Assembly (NCBI GenBank): GCA_900772625.1
Contig: CAAHEQ010000101.1
Span: 1-6,974 of the forward strand
Direction: 5' to 3'
Length of the DNA: 6,974 bases
Origin: Alphaproteobacteria bacterium
GTDB taxonomy: Bacteria; Pseudomonadota; Alphaproteobacteria; CAAHEQ01; UBA3637
Numbering within the stretch: position 1 is the first letter of the stretch; the number at the start of each line of letters is the position of its first letter. This document shows positions 1 through 6,456 of this stretch, one piece after another. A program made the position numbers and the translations under genes. Under the pieces are notes generated by a model, which was not told where the DNA came from, did no database searches, and saw only the letters and a program-made list of their open reading frames with translations.

Positions 1-41
1 AGAGCCAGCGCGAGCGCGCGAAGATTTTTCGCGCTGGCTCT
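1..41. repeat. GC-rich REP-like palindrome, copy A
   Basis: Perfect 13-bp inverted arms, AGAGCCAGCGCGA at 1-13 and its complement at 29-41, surround a 15-nt loop. It is nearly identical over its whole length to the copy at 428-465, differing mainly by one T in the loop, so this is a dispersed repeat rather than a chance hairpin. A run of four T (41-44) follows, which would allow weak terminator activity on the plus strand. The left flank is outside the window. Confidence 0.8.
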
Positions 42-93
42 TTTATAACTTTTCGCCAGCATTTATGGAACGCTGTATTAAAATCGCTTTCCC

Positions 94-133
94 CAGAGCC
101 GCCGCGCCGCGCGACATTCCCGCTGCGGCTCTG
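94..133. repeat. GC-rich palindrome, divergent copy
   Basis: Arms of 13 bp with one mismatch, CAGAGCCGCCGCG at 94-106 against CGCTGCGGCTCTG at 121-133, with a 14-nt loop. The outer AGAGCC/GGCTCT is shared with the copies at 1-41, 428-465 and 6369-6409, but the inner stem reads GCCGC rather than CAGCGC. I take it as a diverged member of the same hairpin family; it could also be an independent hairpin. Confidence 0.6.
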
Positions 134-214
134 AGATGAAATTGGAGGCTTTGTAATAATTAAAAGTTTTAATTGAGTTTGGATCGCTGTCTTTTTGATA
201 AATTGTTTTTCTAA

Positions 215-252
215 AGGCTGGCGCGGTTTTCCCCGCGCCCGCGCGCCAGCCT
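215..252. repeat. GC-rich palindrome, GGCTGGCGCG type
   Basis: Perfect 11-bp arms, AGGCTGGCGCG at 215-225 and its complement at 242-252, with a 16-nt loop. Compared with copy A, the arm has GCTGGC first where copy A has GCCAGC first, so this is a second sub-type in which the stem sequence is exchanged between sides. The copy at 499-541 shares this arm and also the following GGTTT(T)CCC loop text. Confidence 0.7.
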
Positions 253-302
253 GTTTAAAGAAGGATAGTAAAAATATCCATAAAATGTTTCAGCAAATCC
301 AT

Positions 303-361
303 TTACAAAAAAATGATTTTTGCGTCCCCCGAACCCTAAACCAAAAATCATTTTTTTGAAA
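303..361. repeat. AT-armed palindromic element, left copy
   Basis: Perfect 16-bp inverted arms, AAAAAAATGATTTTTG at 307-322 and its complement at 342-357 (17 bp counting C306/G358), enclose a 19-nt C-rich loop containing CCCCCGAACCCTAAA. Each arm is itself almost self-complementary, so either one long stem or two small hairpins can form. The same element occurs in reverse orientation at 6457-6514 with an almost identical loop. No coding capacity and no convincing target-site duplication are visible. A non-autonomous mobile repeat or a bidirectional terminator are both possible. Confidence 0.8.
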
Positions 362-427
362 TTGAAGTTTTGGATAATTGGAATTACGTGTTTCGTCTTC
401 TATACTCACACATCGTATTTCCCTAAG

Positions 428-465
428 GAGCCAGCGCGAGCGCGCGAAGATTTTCGCGCTGGCTC
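428..465. repeat. GC-rich REP-like palindrome, copy B
   Basis: Perfect 12-bp arms, GAGCCAGCGCGA at 428-439 and its complement at 454-465, with a 14-nt loop GCGCGCGAAGATTT. It matches copy A (1-41) almost base for base, including the loop, in the same orientation. That conservation of a non-pairing loop over 400 bp marks a recently multiplied repeat. Confidence 0.8.
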
Positions 466-488
466 TTGAGAAAGAGAATATTATTATC

Positions 489-541
489 TGCAAAAAATAA
501 GGGCTGGCGCGGTTTCCCTCGCCCCTAGGCGTCAATCCCTT
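489..541 (-). terminator. Candidate terminator of the rpoZ-rsh transcript (degenerate REP-like hairpin)
   Basis: Read on the minus strand, AAGGGATTGACGC (541-529) can pair with GCGCCAGCCCTT (510-499) with one bulge, one wobble and one mismatch. It is followed directly by TATTTTTTG, a U-rich tract in RNA. It sits about 96 nt past the rsh stop codon. The arm sequence is a decayed relative of the hairpin at 215-252, so a repeat may have been co-opted as an intrinsic terminator. The stem is imperfect and no transcript data are available, so this is a moderate call. Confidence 0.45.
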
Positions 542-636
542 CATTGACAAAGTTCGTATTCATAGAAACGAAATTAAAAGGACAAGGTTCAAAAATCCAT
601 TTTATGCCATAGAAACTGTCATTCTTTCCACAAGAA

Positions 637-2781
637 TCACTTTTCTTTTTTCACCGAAACGATAACGGACAAGTCCTTCAGCGCATTGATGATATTGTCC
701 AAATGCTCGACATTTTTTACGTCTACATCAACCGCCAGCTCCATAAAGCCCGCAGACTTACCTGTTGTGTATAAATGAGAAATGTTACTGCCCAGCTTCG
801 AAATAGTCGTTGACAAGGTTGCAAGCGCATTTGGTTTGTCAGCAACTGTGACCAACAGGCGTACGGGAAACATACTATCTGAAACAACTGAATCATTCCA
901 ATCTATATCCAGCCAACGCTCAGGCTCGTTCTTATACTTTTTCAACATCACACAATCCGAACGGTGAATTGCAATACCTTTACCAGTCGTCACAATGCCG
1001 ACAATTTTGTCGCCTGGCACAGGGTGACAGCACCGCGAATAATGCAAAGCTACGCCTGCTTCCAAACCGCGAATAAGGCTCTTTTTGTCTTCCTTCGGCA
1101 GATGCGAAACGGGGCGGCGCTTAAAAATATCCACAACCTTTTGTAAAGTCGACCTGTGCCCGGGATAGATTTTGTAAAACACATCGTGCGAAAGCACTAT
1201 CCCCTCACCAATCATCACATACAAGTCATCAAGGCTGGCTTGCTTAAAGTCCTTGACAACACTTTCGACTTCTTTTTCATTAAAGGGGACTTTGTTTTCT
1301 TTGTATTGACCCTGTATCAAAGACCTGCCAAGCTCGATAAACTGAATGCGTTTTTGATTCCGTAAGAAACGCCGAATAGCGGCTTTAGCCTTAGCCGTCA
1401 CAACAAACCGTTCCCATTCGGGCGATGGTGTTTGCGTCTTAGAAGTCAGCACTTCAACCTGATCACCATTTTGCAAAACGGTGCGTACAGGTTTAATCTC
1501 GCCATTAATTTTAACACCCACGCAGTGATCGCCGATGTTTGAGTGAACGGCGTAAGCGAAGTCAATAGCGGTTGCATTTTTAGGCAAATTAAATAAGTCG
1601 CCCTTTGGTGTGAAACAAAACAGCTGATCCTCGTACATCGACATTTTGGTGTTTTCCAAAAACTCGTCCGAGTTGGAAGAATCACGCAATAAATCCAACA
1701 GCTCGCGCATCCAACGAAACTTTTTGCCGTCTACGTTTGCACCTTGCTTGTACTCCCAGTGCGCTGCCACACCCAGTTCAGCAACCTCATGCATTTCGTA
1801 TGTTCGGATTTGTACTTCAATACGTTGTTTAAACGGTCCAATAACGCCCGTGTGCAATGATTGATAGCCATTGCTTTTCGGAGTTGAAATATAATCTTTG
1901 TAGCGACCCGGAATCATCGGATACTTTGTGTGTACAATTCCCAGCGCGTGATAGCAGTCAGCCACAGTCGGCACGACAATTCGAAATGCCATAATATCGC
2001 AAATCTGTTCAAATGCGATGTTTTGTTTTTGCATTTTGCGCCAAATTGAATATGGGCGCTTTTCACGACCATACACTTCGACATCAGGTCCAAGCTCTGC
2101 CACATCTTTTTTTAATTGTTCAACAATGCGCTCGGTTAAATCACCGCCGCGCTGACGCAAGAAACTTAAACGCGATTGAATGGATTGCCACGCTTCAGGG
2201 TGAAGTTGAGAAAAGGCTAAATCTTCCAATTCATCCTTCATCTTGTTCATACCAAGCCGCTCTGCAAGTGGTGCATAAATATCCAACGTTTCACGCGCGA
2301 TACGTTTACGTTTTTCCTCTTTCTTGCAAAAATGCAATGTTCGCATATTGTGCAAACGGTCAGCCAGCTTAATCAGTAAAACGCGAATGTCCTCGCTCAT
2401 CGCCAGCACGAGCTTGCGAAAGTTTTCTGCTTGTTTCGTATGTTCGGATTCTGCTTGCGTTTGAATCTTTGACAGCTTTGTGACACCTTCGACAAGAAAA
2501 GCGACCTCCGAGCCGAACAATTTTTCTATGTCAGCATAGGAAGCCGCCGTATCTTCCACTGTATCGTGCAACAACGCCGTTATAATTGTTGCATAATCAA
2601 GTTTGTATTCGGTCAGAATACCTGCAACTTCAACGGGATGAGAAAAGTACGGGTCGCCTGATTCTCTTTTTTGAGAACCGTGCATTTTCACCGCAAATAC
2701 ATAAGCGCGATTAAGGCCGTCCTCATCCGCATTCGGATCATACGACTTTACGCGTTCGACCAGTTCAAACTGTCTGAGCAT
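637..2781 (-). CDS. rsh: Bifunctional (p)ppGpp synthetase/hydrolase (RelA/SpoT family, Rsh)
   Basis: This cytoplasmic enzyme makes and breaks the alarmone (p)ppGpp, setting the stringent response. The 714 residues give the full long-RSH order. The HD hydrolase domain (about 25-180) shows H48, H72-D73, E76-D77 and D141, so hydrolysis should be active. The synthetase domain (about 235-345) has YSIWRKM, D262, the RYKD motif at 293-296 typical of bifunctional enzymes, and E322 in EVQIRT. A TGS domain (about 385-447) carries H413, at the position that contacts the tRNA 3' end in ribosome-bound RelA. A zinc-finger/CC region has C584-C585-H586, H606 and C610, and an ACT domain spans about 638-714. 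No domain is broken. The ATG follows a purine-rich AGGGAAGGGGAG. It lies 28 nt after rpoZ, and the stop is TGA. As the likely sole long RSH it is called rsh; spoT or relA are alternative names. Confidence 0.96.
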   Translation of the reverse strand: MLRQFELVERVKSYDPNADEDGLNRAYVFAVKMHGSQKRESGDPYFSHPVEVAGILTEYKLDYATIITALLHDTVEDTAASYADIEKLFGSEVAFLVEGVTKLSKIQTQAESEHTKQAENFRKLVLAMSEDIRVLLIKLADRLHNMRTLHFCKKEEKRKRIARETLDIYAPLAERLGMNKMKDELEDLAFSQLHPEAWQSIQSRLSFLRQRGGDLTERIVEQLKKDVAELGPDVEVYGREKRPYSIWRKMQKQNIAFEQICDIMAFRIVVPTVADCYHALGIVHTKYPMIPGRYKDYISTPKSNGYQSLHTGVIGPFKQRIEVQIRTYEMHEVAELGVAAHWEYKQGANVDGKKFRWMRELLDLLRDSSNSDEFLENTKMSMYEDQLFCFTPKGDLFNLPKNATAIDFAYAVHSNIGDHCVGVKINGEIKPVRTVLQNGDQVEVLTSKTQTPSPEWERFVVTAKAKAAIRRFLRNQKRIQFIELGRSLIQGQYKENKVPFNEKEVESVVKDFKQASLDDLYVMIGEGIVLSHDVFYKIYPGHRSTLQKVVDIFKRRPVSHLPKEDKKSLIRGLEAGVALHYSRCCHPVPGDKIVGIVTTGKGIAIHRSDCVMLKKYKNEPERWLDIDWNDSVVSDSMFPVRLLVTVADKPNALATLSTTISKLGSNISHLYTTGKSAGFMELAVDVDVKNVEHLDNIINALKDLSVIVSVKKEK

Positions 2782-2809
2782 CTCCCCTTCCCTCAGCCGT
2801 TATGTTGTT

Positions 2810-3211
2810 TTATGCGTCCAAATTATCTGTCATTTGGAAAGATTCTGTTTCACCTAAAATGCTTTCATCGGACAGGATTTGAGATGTTGCTTCTTGTGCT
2901 TCGGCCGCATATTCATCTGTATCGGCAGCAAGTTCTGCATCCACAGCCTTTAAGTCGTCATCTTCCGCCTCATTTGCTTCCACAGGAACAGTCTTTTGGA
3001 AACCAGCAACCAACATATTGTCCAAATCTTCCAAAGAAATAGTCCCGTCTGCAATTTCGCGCAAAGCAACGACCGAGTTTTTATCATTATCTCTGTCCAC
3101 CGTAATCGGCTCGCCTGCCGCAATGTTCTTGGCTCTTTGGCCAGCCAGCAATACCAACTCAAAGCGATTTGGAACTTTTTCAACACAATCTTCTACAGTC
3201 ACACGTGCCAT
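2810..3211 (-). CDS. rpoZ: DNA-directed RNA polymerase omega subunit
   Basis: Omega is the small RNA polymerase subunit that helps fold and hold beta-prime. The 133 residues begin MARVTVEDC and contain the family core: PNRFELVLLAGQRAKNI (14-30) and DKNSVVALREIADG (43-56). Residues 78-133 form a tail with 19 acidic residues and only one Lys, predicted disordered; acidic tails of variable length are seen in alphaproteobacterial omegas. The frame is open further upstream to an ATG at 3283, but I place the start at 3211. There homology begins, and an AAAAAGG ribosome binding site (3220-3226) sits 8 nt upstream. The longer form would also include the promoter. It is followed by rsh 28 nt later, matching the widespread omega-RSH gene order (rpoZ-spoT in E. 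coli). Stop is TAA. Confidence 0.95.
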   Translation of the reverse strand: MARVTVEDCVEKVPNRFELVLLAGQRAKNIAAGEPITVDRDNDKNSVVALREIADGTISLEDLDNMLVAGFQKTVPVEANEAEDDDLKAVDAELAADTDEYAAEAQEATSQILSDESILGETESFQMTDNLDA

Positions 3212-3254
3212 TTTAAAAACCTTTTTGTTAAAATTCTTGTTTAAACAGATTCCC

Positions 3255-3283
3255 TTTATACAATATTTCAAAAAAAAAATCAA
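3255..3283 (-). promoter_or_regulatory. Candidate sigma-70 promoter for rpoZ-rsh
   Basis: On the minus strand TTGATT (3283-3278) and TATAAA (3260-3255) are separated by exactly 17 bp, close to the consensus -35 and -10 boxes. Transcription would start near 3248, leaving a leader of about 37 nt before the rpoZ ATG. The spacer includes part of a 10-nt A/T homopolymer (3270-3279) that may bend the DNA. Assigned by pattern and position only. Confidence 0.55.
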
Positions 3284-3288
3284 GCCTC

Positions 3289-3317
3289 TTGCATTTATTT
3301 TTTTTATGTTTTATGAT
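3289..3317 (+). promoter_or_regulatory. Candidate sigma-70 promoter for metG
   Basis: TATGAT at 3312-3317 is one base from the -10 consensus, and TTGCAT at 3289-3294 lies 17 bp upstream as a weaker -35. Transcription would start near 3324, leaving a leader of about 29 nt, which is too short for a T-box or other riboswitch. The -35 is separated by only 5 bp from the -35 proposed for rpoZ on the other strand. The call rests on spacing and the good -10. Confidence 0.5.
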
Positions 3318-3352
3318 AGCTGCGTTGATTTAATTTGAAAGGATAACAAAAT

Positions 3353-5056
3353 ATGACAACAAAATATCTTATAACCAGTGCATTACCTTATATTAACGGC
3401 TTGCCTCACTTGGGGCATATGGTCGGTTGCTTATTACCATCTGATGTGTATGCGCGGTTTATGCGAATGCAAGGTGAAGATGTTTTGTATATTTGCGGTA
3501 CAGACGAACACGGCACAGCTTCGGAAGTGGCGGCTTTGAAAGCTGGCGTGGACGTTGAAAAGTATTGCGATGAGTTCCACAAAAAACACGCAGAAGTCTA
3601 TAAAGCATTTAATTTGTCATTTGATTACTTTGGCAGAACAAGCACAGAGCAAAACAAAGAAATGACTTACCGCATTGCATCGGCTTTGGATAAAAACGGC
3701 TTTATCGAAGAAAAAACAATTAAACAGATTTTTTCGGTCGATGATAATCAATTTTTGGCGGATCGTTATATTACAGGTACATGCCCTTATTGCGGTTATG
3801 AAAAAGCGCGGGGCGATCAATGTGAAAACTGTACAAAGGTGTTGGAGCCGACAGAACTGATTAACCCAAAGAGCACAATTTCGGGTTCGACCAACCTTGA
3901 AGTGCGCGAAACAAAGCACTTGTTCATCAAGCTGGAAGCGTTGCAACCAGAGCTGAAAAAATGGCTTGAAACAAAAGAGTTTTCATGGCCAGAAGTGGCG
4001 TACTCGATTGCACAAAAGTGGCTTAAGGAAGGATTACAACCCAGATGCATTACGCGCGATTTAAAGTGGGGCTTTAAAGTCAATAAACCAGGCTACGAGG
4101 ACAAGGTTTTCTATGTGTGGTTTGACGCGCCTATTGGCTACATCGGCATCACAAAACAATGGAGCGATGAAAAGCCCGCCGAGCGCAATTGGGAAGATTG
4201 GTGGCTCAAGCCCGATGAAGTACATTATGTCGAATTTATGGGTAAAGATAATGTGCCATATCACTCCATTACATTCCCTGCGACATTGATGGGAACAAGA
4301 GAAAATTGGAAGTTAGTTGATTACTTAAAAGGTATGAGCTATTTAACATTCAATGGCGGCAAGTTTTCTAAGTCCGAAAAAGTGGGTATTTTCTGCGACC
4401 AAGCGGTGGAAGAATTCCCTGCCGACTACTGGCGTTATTGGTTAATGGCAAACGCCCCTGAATCATCCGACTCGTCCTTTACGTTCGAAGGCTTTGCAAA
4501 AACGATCAACAAAGACTTGAATGACGTTTTGGGCAACTTTATCAACCGCGTTTTGAAAATGACAACATCGAACTTTGGTCAACAAGTGCCCGAAGGCGGT
4601 GAAGCTGGCGCGGATGAAGAGGCTTTATATAACCGTGTGGACGAGCTGATCAATGACTACACGACTTACTTAAAAGAGCTGGAGTACAGAAAAGCATTCA
4701 CGGCTTTGCGCGAATTGTGGGTCGAGGGCAATAACTACATCGCCCGCAACGAGCCTTGGAAAGTTGTCAAGACAGATAAAGCAAGAGCCGCAACTGTCCT
4801 GCGCACAGCGATTAACTTAATTCGTGTCTTTGCGATTTTGTCATATCCTGTGATGCCGACAACAGCCGAAAAGATGATGGCGTTGTTGAAGCTGCCAACC
4901 GACAAGTGGGAATGGATTAAAAAGCCAGCTGCTGAAGAGCTGACAACACTCAAAGCAGGTCACGCATTCAATGCACCTGAGTTGCTCTTTACAAAGATTT
5001 CGCCCGAAAAAGTCGAAGAAATGGCTATTAAGTACAAAGAAAAGAAAGAAGCTTAG
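3353..5056 (+). CDS. metG: Methionyl-tRNA synthetase
   Basis: This cytosolic class I enzyme charges tRNA(Met) with methionine using ATP. The 567 residues show the class I signature HLGH (19-22) and an inserted zinc knuckle with C144xxC147 and C157xxC160, matching the E. coli-like Zn-containing type. WFDAPIGY (256-263) lies in the catalytic core, and KFSKS (337-341) is a variant of KMSKS with both lysines kept. In the anticodon-binding helical domain, N395, R399 and W469 (in NEPWK) line up with the E. coli residues that read the CAU anticodon. There is no C-terminal EMAP-type tRNA-binding/dimerisation domain, so this is the short form compared with 677 residues in E. coli. It ends in a charged Lys/Glu tail. 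The start has a strong GAAAGGA (3337-3343) 9 nt upstream. It is followed 3 nt later by the PyrD-like gene. Confidence 0.97.
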   Translation: MTTKYLITSALPYINGLPHLGHMVGCLLPSDVYARFMRMQGEDVLYICGTDEHGTASEVAALKAGVDVEKYCDEFHKKHAEVYKAFNLSFDYFGRTSTEQNKEMTYRIASALDKNGFIEEKTIKQIFSVDDNQFLADRYITGTCPYCGYEKARGDQCENCTKVLEPTELINPKSTISGSTNLEVRETKHLFIKLEALQPELKKWLETKEFSWPEVAYSIAQKWLKEGLQPRCITRDLKWGFKVNKPGYEDKVFYVWFDAPIGYIGITKQWSDEKPAERNWEDWWLKPDEVHYVEFMGKDNVPYHSITFPATLMGTRENWKLVDYLKGMSYLTFNGGKFSKSEKVGIFCDQAVEEFPADYWRYWLMANAPESSDSSFTFEGFAKTINKDLNDVLGNFINRVLKMTTSNFGQQVPEGGEAGADEEALYNRVDELINDYTTYLKELEYRKAFTALRELWVEGNNYIARNEPWKVVKTDKARAATVLRTAINLIRVFAILSYPVMPTTAEKMMALLKLPTDKWEWIKKPAAEELTTLKAGHAFNAPELLFTKISPEKVEEMAIKYKEKKEA

Positions 5057-5059
5057 AAT

Positions 5060-6190
5060 ATGTCAGGGAAAAAGAGTCTTTGGGATAAGTTTGGAAAACT
5101 CAACTTTTCTGTATTTTTCAGCTTAATGCAGTTTTTCAGTATGGCCGCCGCGCGCCGATTTTTATACATCGGTTTGGAGGACAGAAGCATTTACGAAGAC
5201 TCTTTTTCAGACCGTGTTTTGCAAACAACTTTGTTTGGCAAGACTTTCCCTAATCCTTTAGGCATCGCGGCGGGCTTTGACACATCGTTTCGCTATGCGG
5301 ACGAGCTGATGGAGTTCGGTTTTGGTTTTGAAGAGTTTGGCACTTTTACGCGCCAGCCGAATGGTTTTCCAGAACGTTTACGTTATTCCAAAGGCCAAAA
5401 AGCAATCTTGGTAAACGCGCCTTATTTTCGCAACAAAGGCATTACTTTTGCGCAACGCGCACTTATCAATCGACGACATTTACCACACATTGCGGGGATT
5501 TCTTTGGCTTCTAATCTCGAGGTGACGGACGAAAACCGTCAGACAAATTTAATCTTTGAGCAAATCGAAAAAGAGTTGGTCGAAATGGTACAGCTGACAG
5601 CACCTTATTGTGACTATATTACGCTCAACCTGTCGCACCCTTATTTGACAATTTCAAACTTGATTGTCAACGTTAGTTTGCTGGAAAACATCATTGTTCA
5701 CCTGAAGCAAGTCATTCAAAAAATTGCCCCTATCGCCAACCCTAGATTGCTTGTCAAAGTGCCTATTGACATCACGGCAGAGCAAGTTTCTCTGCTTGCT
5801 GAAACGCTGATGCGAGCAGGCGCTGACGGCGTTGAAGTAGGCGGCTATGTCAATGCAAAAAATGCGGTCAAAAAGCTACTGGGTTCACATGCACTCGGCT
5901 TTATAGCGGGCAAGCCTTTGCAAGACGCATCGACTCAAACAGTGGAACAATTTTACACCATCACCAAAGGTCAACTACCGATTATTGCAAGCGGTGGGAT
6001 TTTCTCGGGCGATGATGCTTTTGCCAAGATTTGTGCAGGGGCCAGTTTAGTGCAAATCCATTCGGCAATCCTGTTTGAAGGCCCTGGAATCGGCAACAAA
6101 ATCAACAAGCGTTTAGCCTATTTGTTAAAAACAAAAGGTTTTAAGGACGTCTCCGAAGCGGTTGGCTCAAAGTTCAGACGCACAATTTAA
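5060..6190 (+). CDS. Dihydroorotate dehydrogenase family protein (class 2-like, divergent active site)
   Basis: Class 2 dihydroorotate dehydrogenases are FMN flavoproteins that oxidise dihydroorotate with quinone at the membrane in pyrimidine synthesis. The 376 residues have a hydrophobic N-terminal segment (about 14-37) where the membrane-associated quinone-tunnel helices occur. Next come NPLGIAAGFD (65-74), VKVPIDI (232-238), GFIAGKPL (280-287) and the FMN-phosphate region PIIASGGI...GASLVQIHSAILFEGP (307-342), all close to the family. However, by-eye alignment to E. coli PyrD puts T75 at Lys66, H193 at the catalytic Ser175 (motif NLSHPY instead of NxSSPN), Y195 at Asn177 and G262 at Asn246. 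N119, N190 and K233 remain. It may use another substrate or another base, so I withhold the symbol pyrD. The ATG is 3 nt after the metG stop with an AAAGAAAGAAG purine stretch inside metG, suggesting translational coupling. The last six codons recur downstream (6235-6258). Confidence 0.85.
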   Translation: MSGKKSLWDKFGKLNFSVFFSLMQFFSMAAARRFLYIGLEDRSIYEDSFSDRVLQTTLFGKTFPNPLGIAAGFDTSFRYADELMEFGFGFEEFGTFTRQPNGFPERLRYSKGQKAILVNAPYFRNKGITFAQRALINRRHLPHIAGISLASNLEVTDENRQTNLIFEQIEKELVEMVQLTAPYCDYITLNLSHPYLTISNLIVNVSLLENIIVHLKQVIQKIAPIANPRLLVKVPIDITAEQVSLLAETLMRAGADGVEVGGYVNAKNAVKKLLGSHALGFIAGKPLQDASTQTVEQFYTITKGQLPIIASGGIFSGDDAFAKICAGASLVQIHSAILFEGPGIGNKINKRLAYLLKTKGFKDVSEAVGSKFRRTI

Positions 6191-6258
6191 TAACACGGCG
6201 CAGGTTCGGCGCTATGCGGGCACGACAAAAGCGCAAGTTCAGACACACAATTTAATAA
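6170..6258 (+). repeat. Direct repeat of the PyrD-like gene's last codons
   Basis: The 24 bases at 6170-6193, which encode KFRRTI, the stop codon and three more bases, recur at 6235-6258 with a single G-to-A difference. The period is 65 bp, so the second copy is out of frame with the gene. The first copy begins at the first base of the codon for K371. Text after the two copies (CGGCGCAG versus CGCGCACAG) is also loosely similar, as expected from an old tandem duplication. Confidence 0.75.
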
Positions 6259-6291
6259 ACGCGCACAGCCTTTTGTTTCTCATTTTGAAAT

Positions 6292-6340
6292 AAAGCTAAG
6301 GCGGGGGAGTGGCTTCCCACGCCAGTGCTTTGTTTTTTGT
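6292..6340 (+). terminator. Candidate intrinsic terminator of metG and the PyrD-like gene
   Basis: The RNA can fold with AAAGC (6292-6296) pairing GCTTT (6327-6331), a 3-nt internal loop, GGCG (6300-6303) pairing CGCC (6320-6323), then GGGAG pairing TTCCC around a 4-nt TGGC loop. TGTTTTTTG follows immediately. The position about 100 nt past the stop, and the stem plus U-rich tail on the plus strand, fit a Rho-independent terminator for the two-gene operon. The internal loop lowers certainty. Confidence 0.55.
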
Positions 6341-6368
6341 GAATAAGAGTTGCTTTGTTAGTTCCTCA

Positions 6369-6409
6369 AAGAGCCAGCGCAATCCAGCGGAGATCCCGCG
6401 CTGGCTCTT
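6369..6409. repeat. GC-rich REP-like palindrome, copy C
   Basis: Perfect 12-bp arms, AAGAGCCAGCGC at 6369-6380 and its complement at 6398-6409, with a 17-nt loop. The arms match copies A and B. The loop differs but keeps GCGGAGAT where A and B have GCGAAGAT, so it lies in the same orientation. It is about 6 kb from those copies and on the other side of the gene block. Confidence 0.8.
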
Positions 6410-6456
6410 GAATGAAAAAAAACAACAGCAAAACTTTAAAACATCCAAATAATTTA

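Larger units (their letters stand above)
1..636. other. Gene-free, repeat-rich intergenic stretch downstream of rsh
   Basis: This stretch contains no open reading frame I would defend. It holds five GC-rich hairpins (near 1-41, 94-133, 215-252, 428-465 and 499-541) and one AT-armed palindromic element (303-361), separated by AT-rich unstructured sequence. An 86-codon minus-strand frame across 290-550 runs through three of these repeats, so it is best explained as repeat sequence that happens to lack stops. The stretch is the 3' side of the rpoZ-rsh transcript, so at least the hairpin nearest rsh may act in transcription termination. The window starts exactly at the first hairpin, so what lies to the left is unknown. 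Confidence 0.75.

Noticed and set aside
158..174. Small AT palindrome AATTAAAAGTTTTAATT
   Set aside because: It is a perfect 8-bp inverted repeat, but in AT-rich sequence this can arise by chance. It has no adjacent promoter or gene start to act on.
323..341. CCCTAAA in the loop of the AT-armed element, resembling a telomeric unit
   Set aside because: It is a single unit, not a tandem array, inside a bacterial repeat, so it is a chance resemblance.
1..541. Possible CRISPR array from the series of similar palindromes
   Set aside because: Spacing is irregular, repeats are of different types and divergence, and there are no uniform spacers or cas genes.
290..550. An 86-codon minus-strand open frame
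   Set aside because: It reads straight through the AT-armed element and two GC-rich palindromes, and its amino acids reflect repeat text. There is no convincing start context or protein-like domain.
613..636. Short hairpin with ATTCTT/AAGAAT arms just after the rsh stop
   Set aside because: It has only six AT-rich pairs and no U-rich tail on the minus strand, which is too weak to call a terminator.
782..2372. Several open frames of 60-119 codons opposite to rsh
   Set aside because: They lie antisense to a complete conserved gene, show no family resemblance and lack supporting start signals. They are shadows of rsh coding constraints.
3212..3283. 24-residue N-terminal extension of omega starting at ATG 3283
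   Set aside because: The family N-terminus MARVTVEDC starts at 3211 with a well-placed AAAAAGG. The extension would overlap the predicted promoter and its text is low-complexity AT-rich sequence.
3018..3338. Plus-strand open frames across rpoZ and its promoter
   Set aside because: They are antisense to rpoZ and run into the AT-rich promoter region, with no recognisable protein features.
3617..4953. Open frames antisense or out of frame within metG
   Set aside because: metG is intact and conserved along its whole length, and these frames have no independent support.
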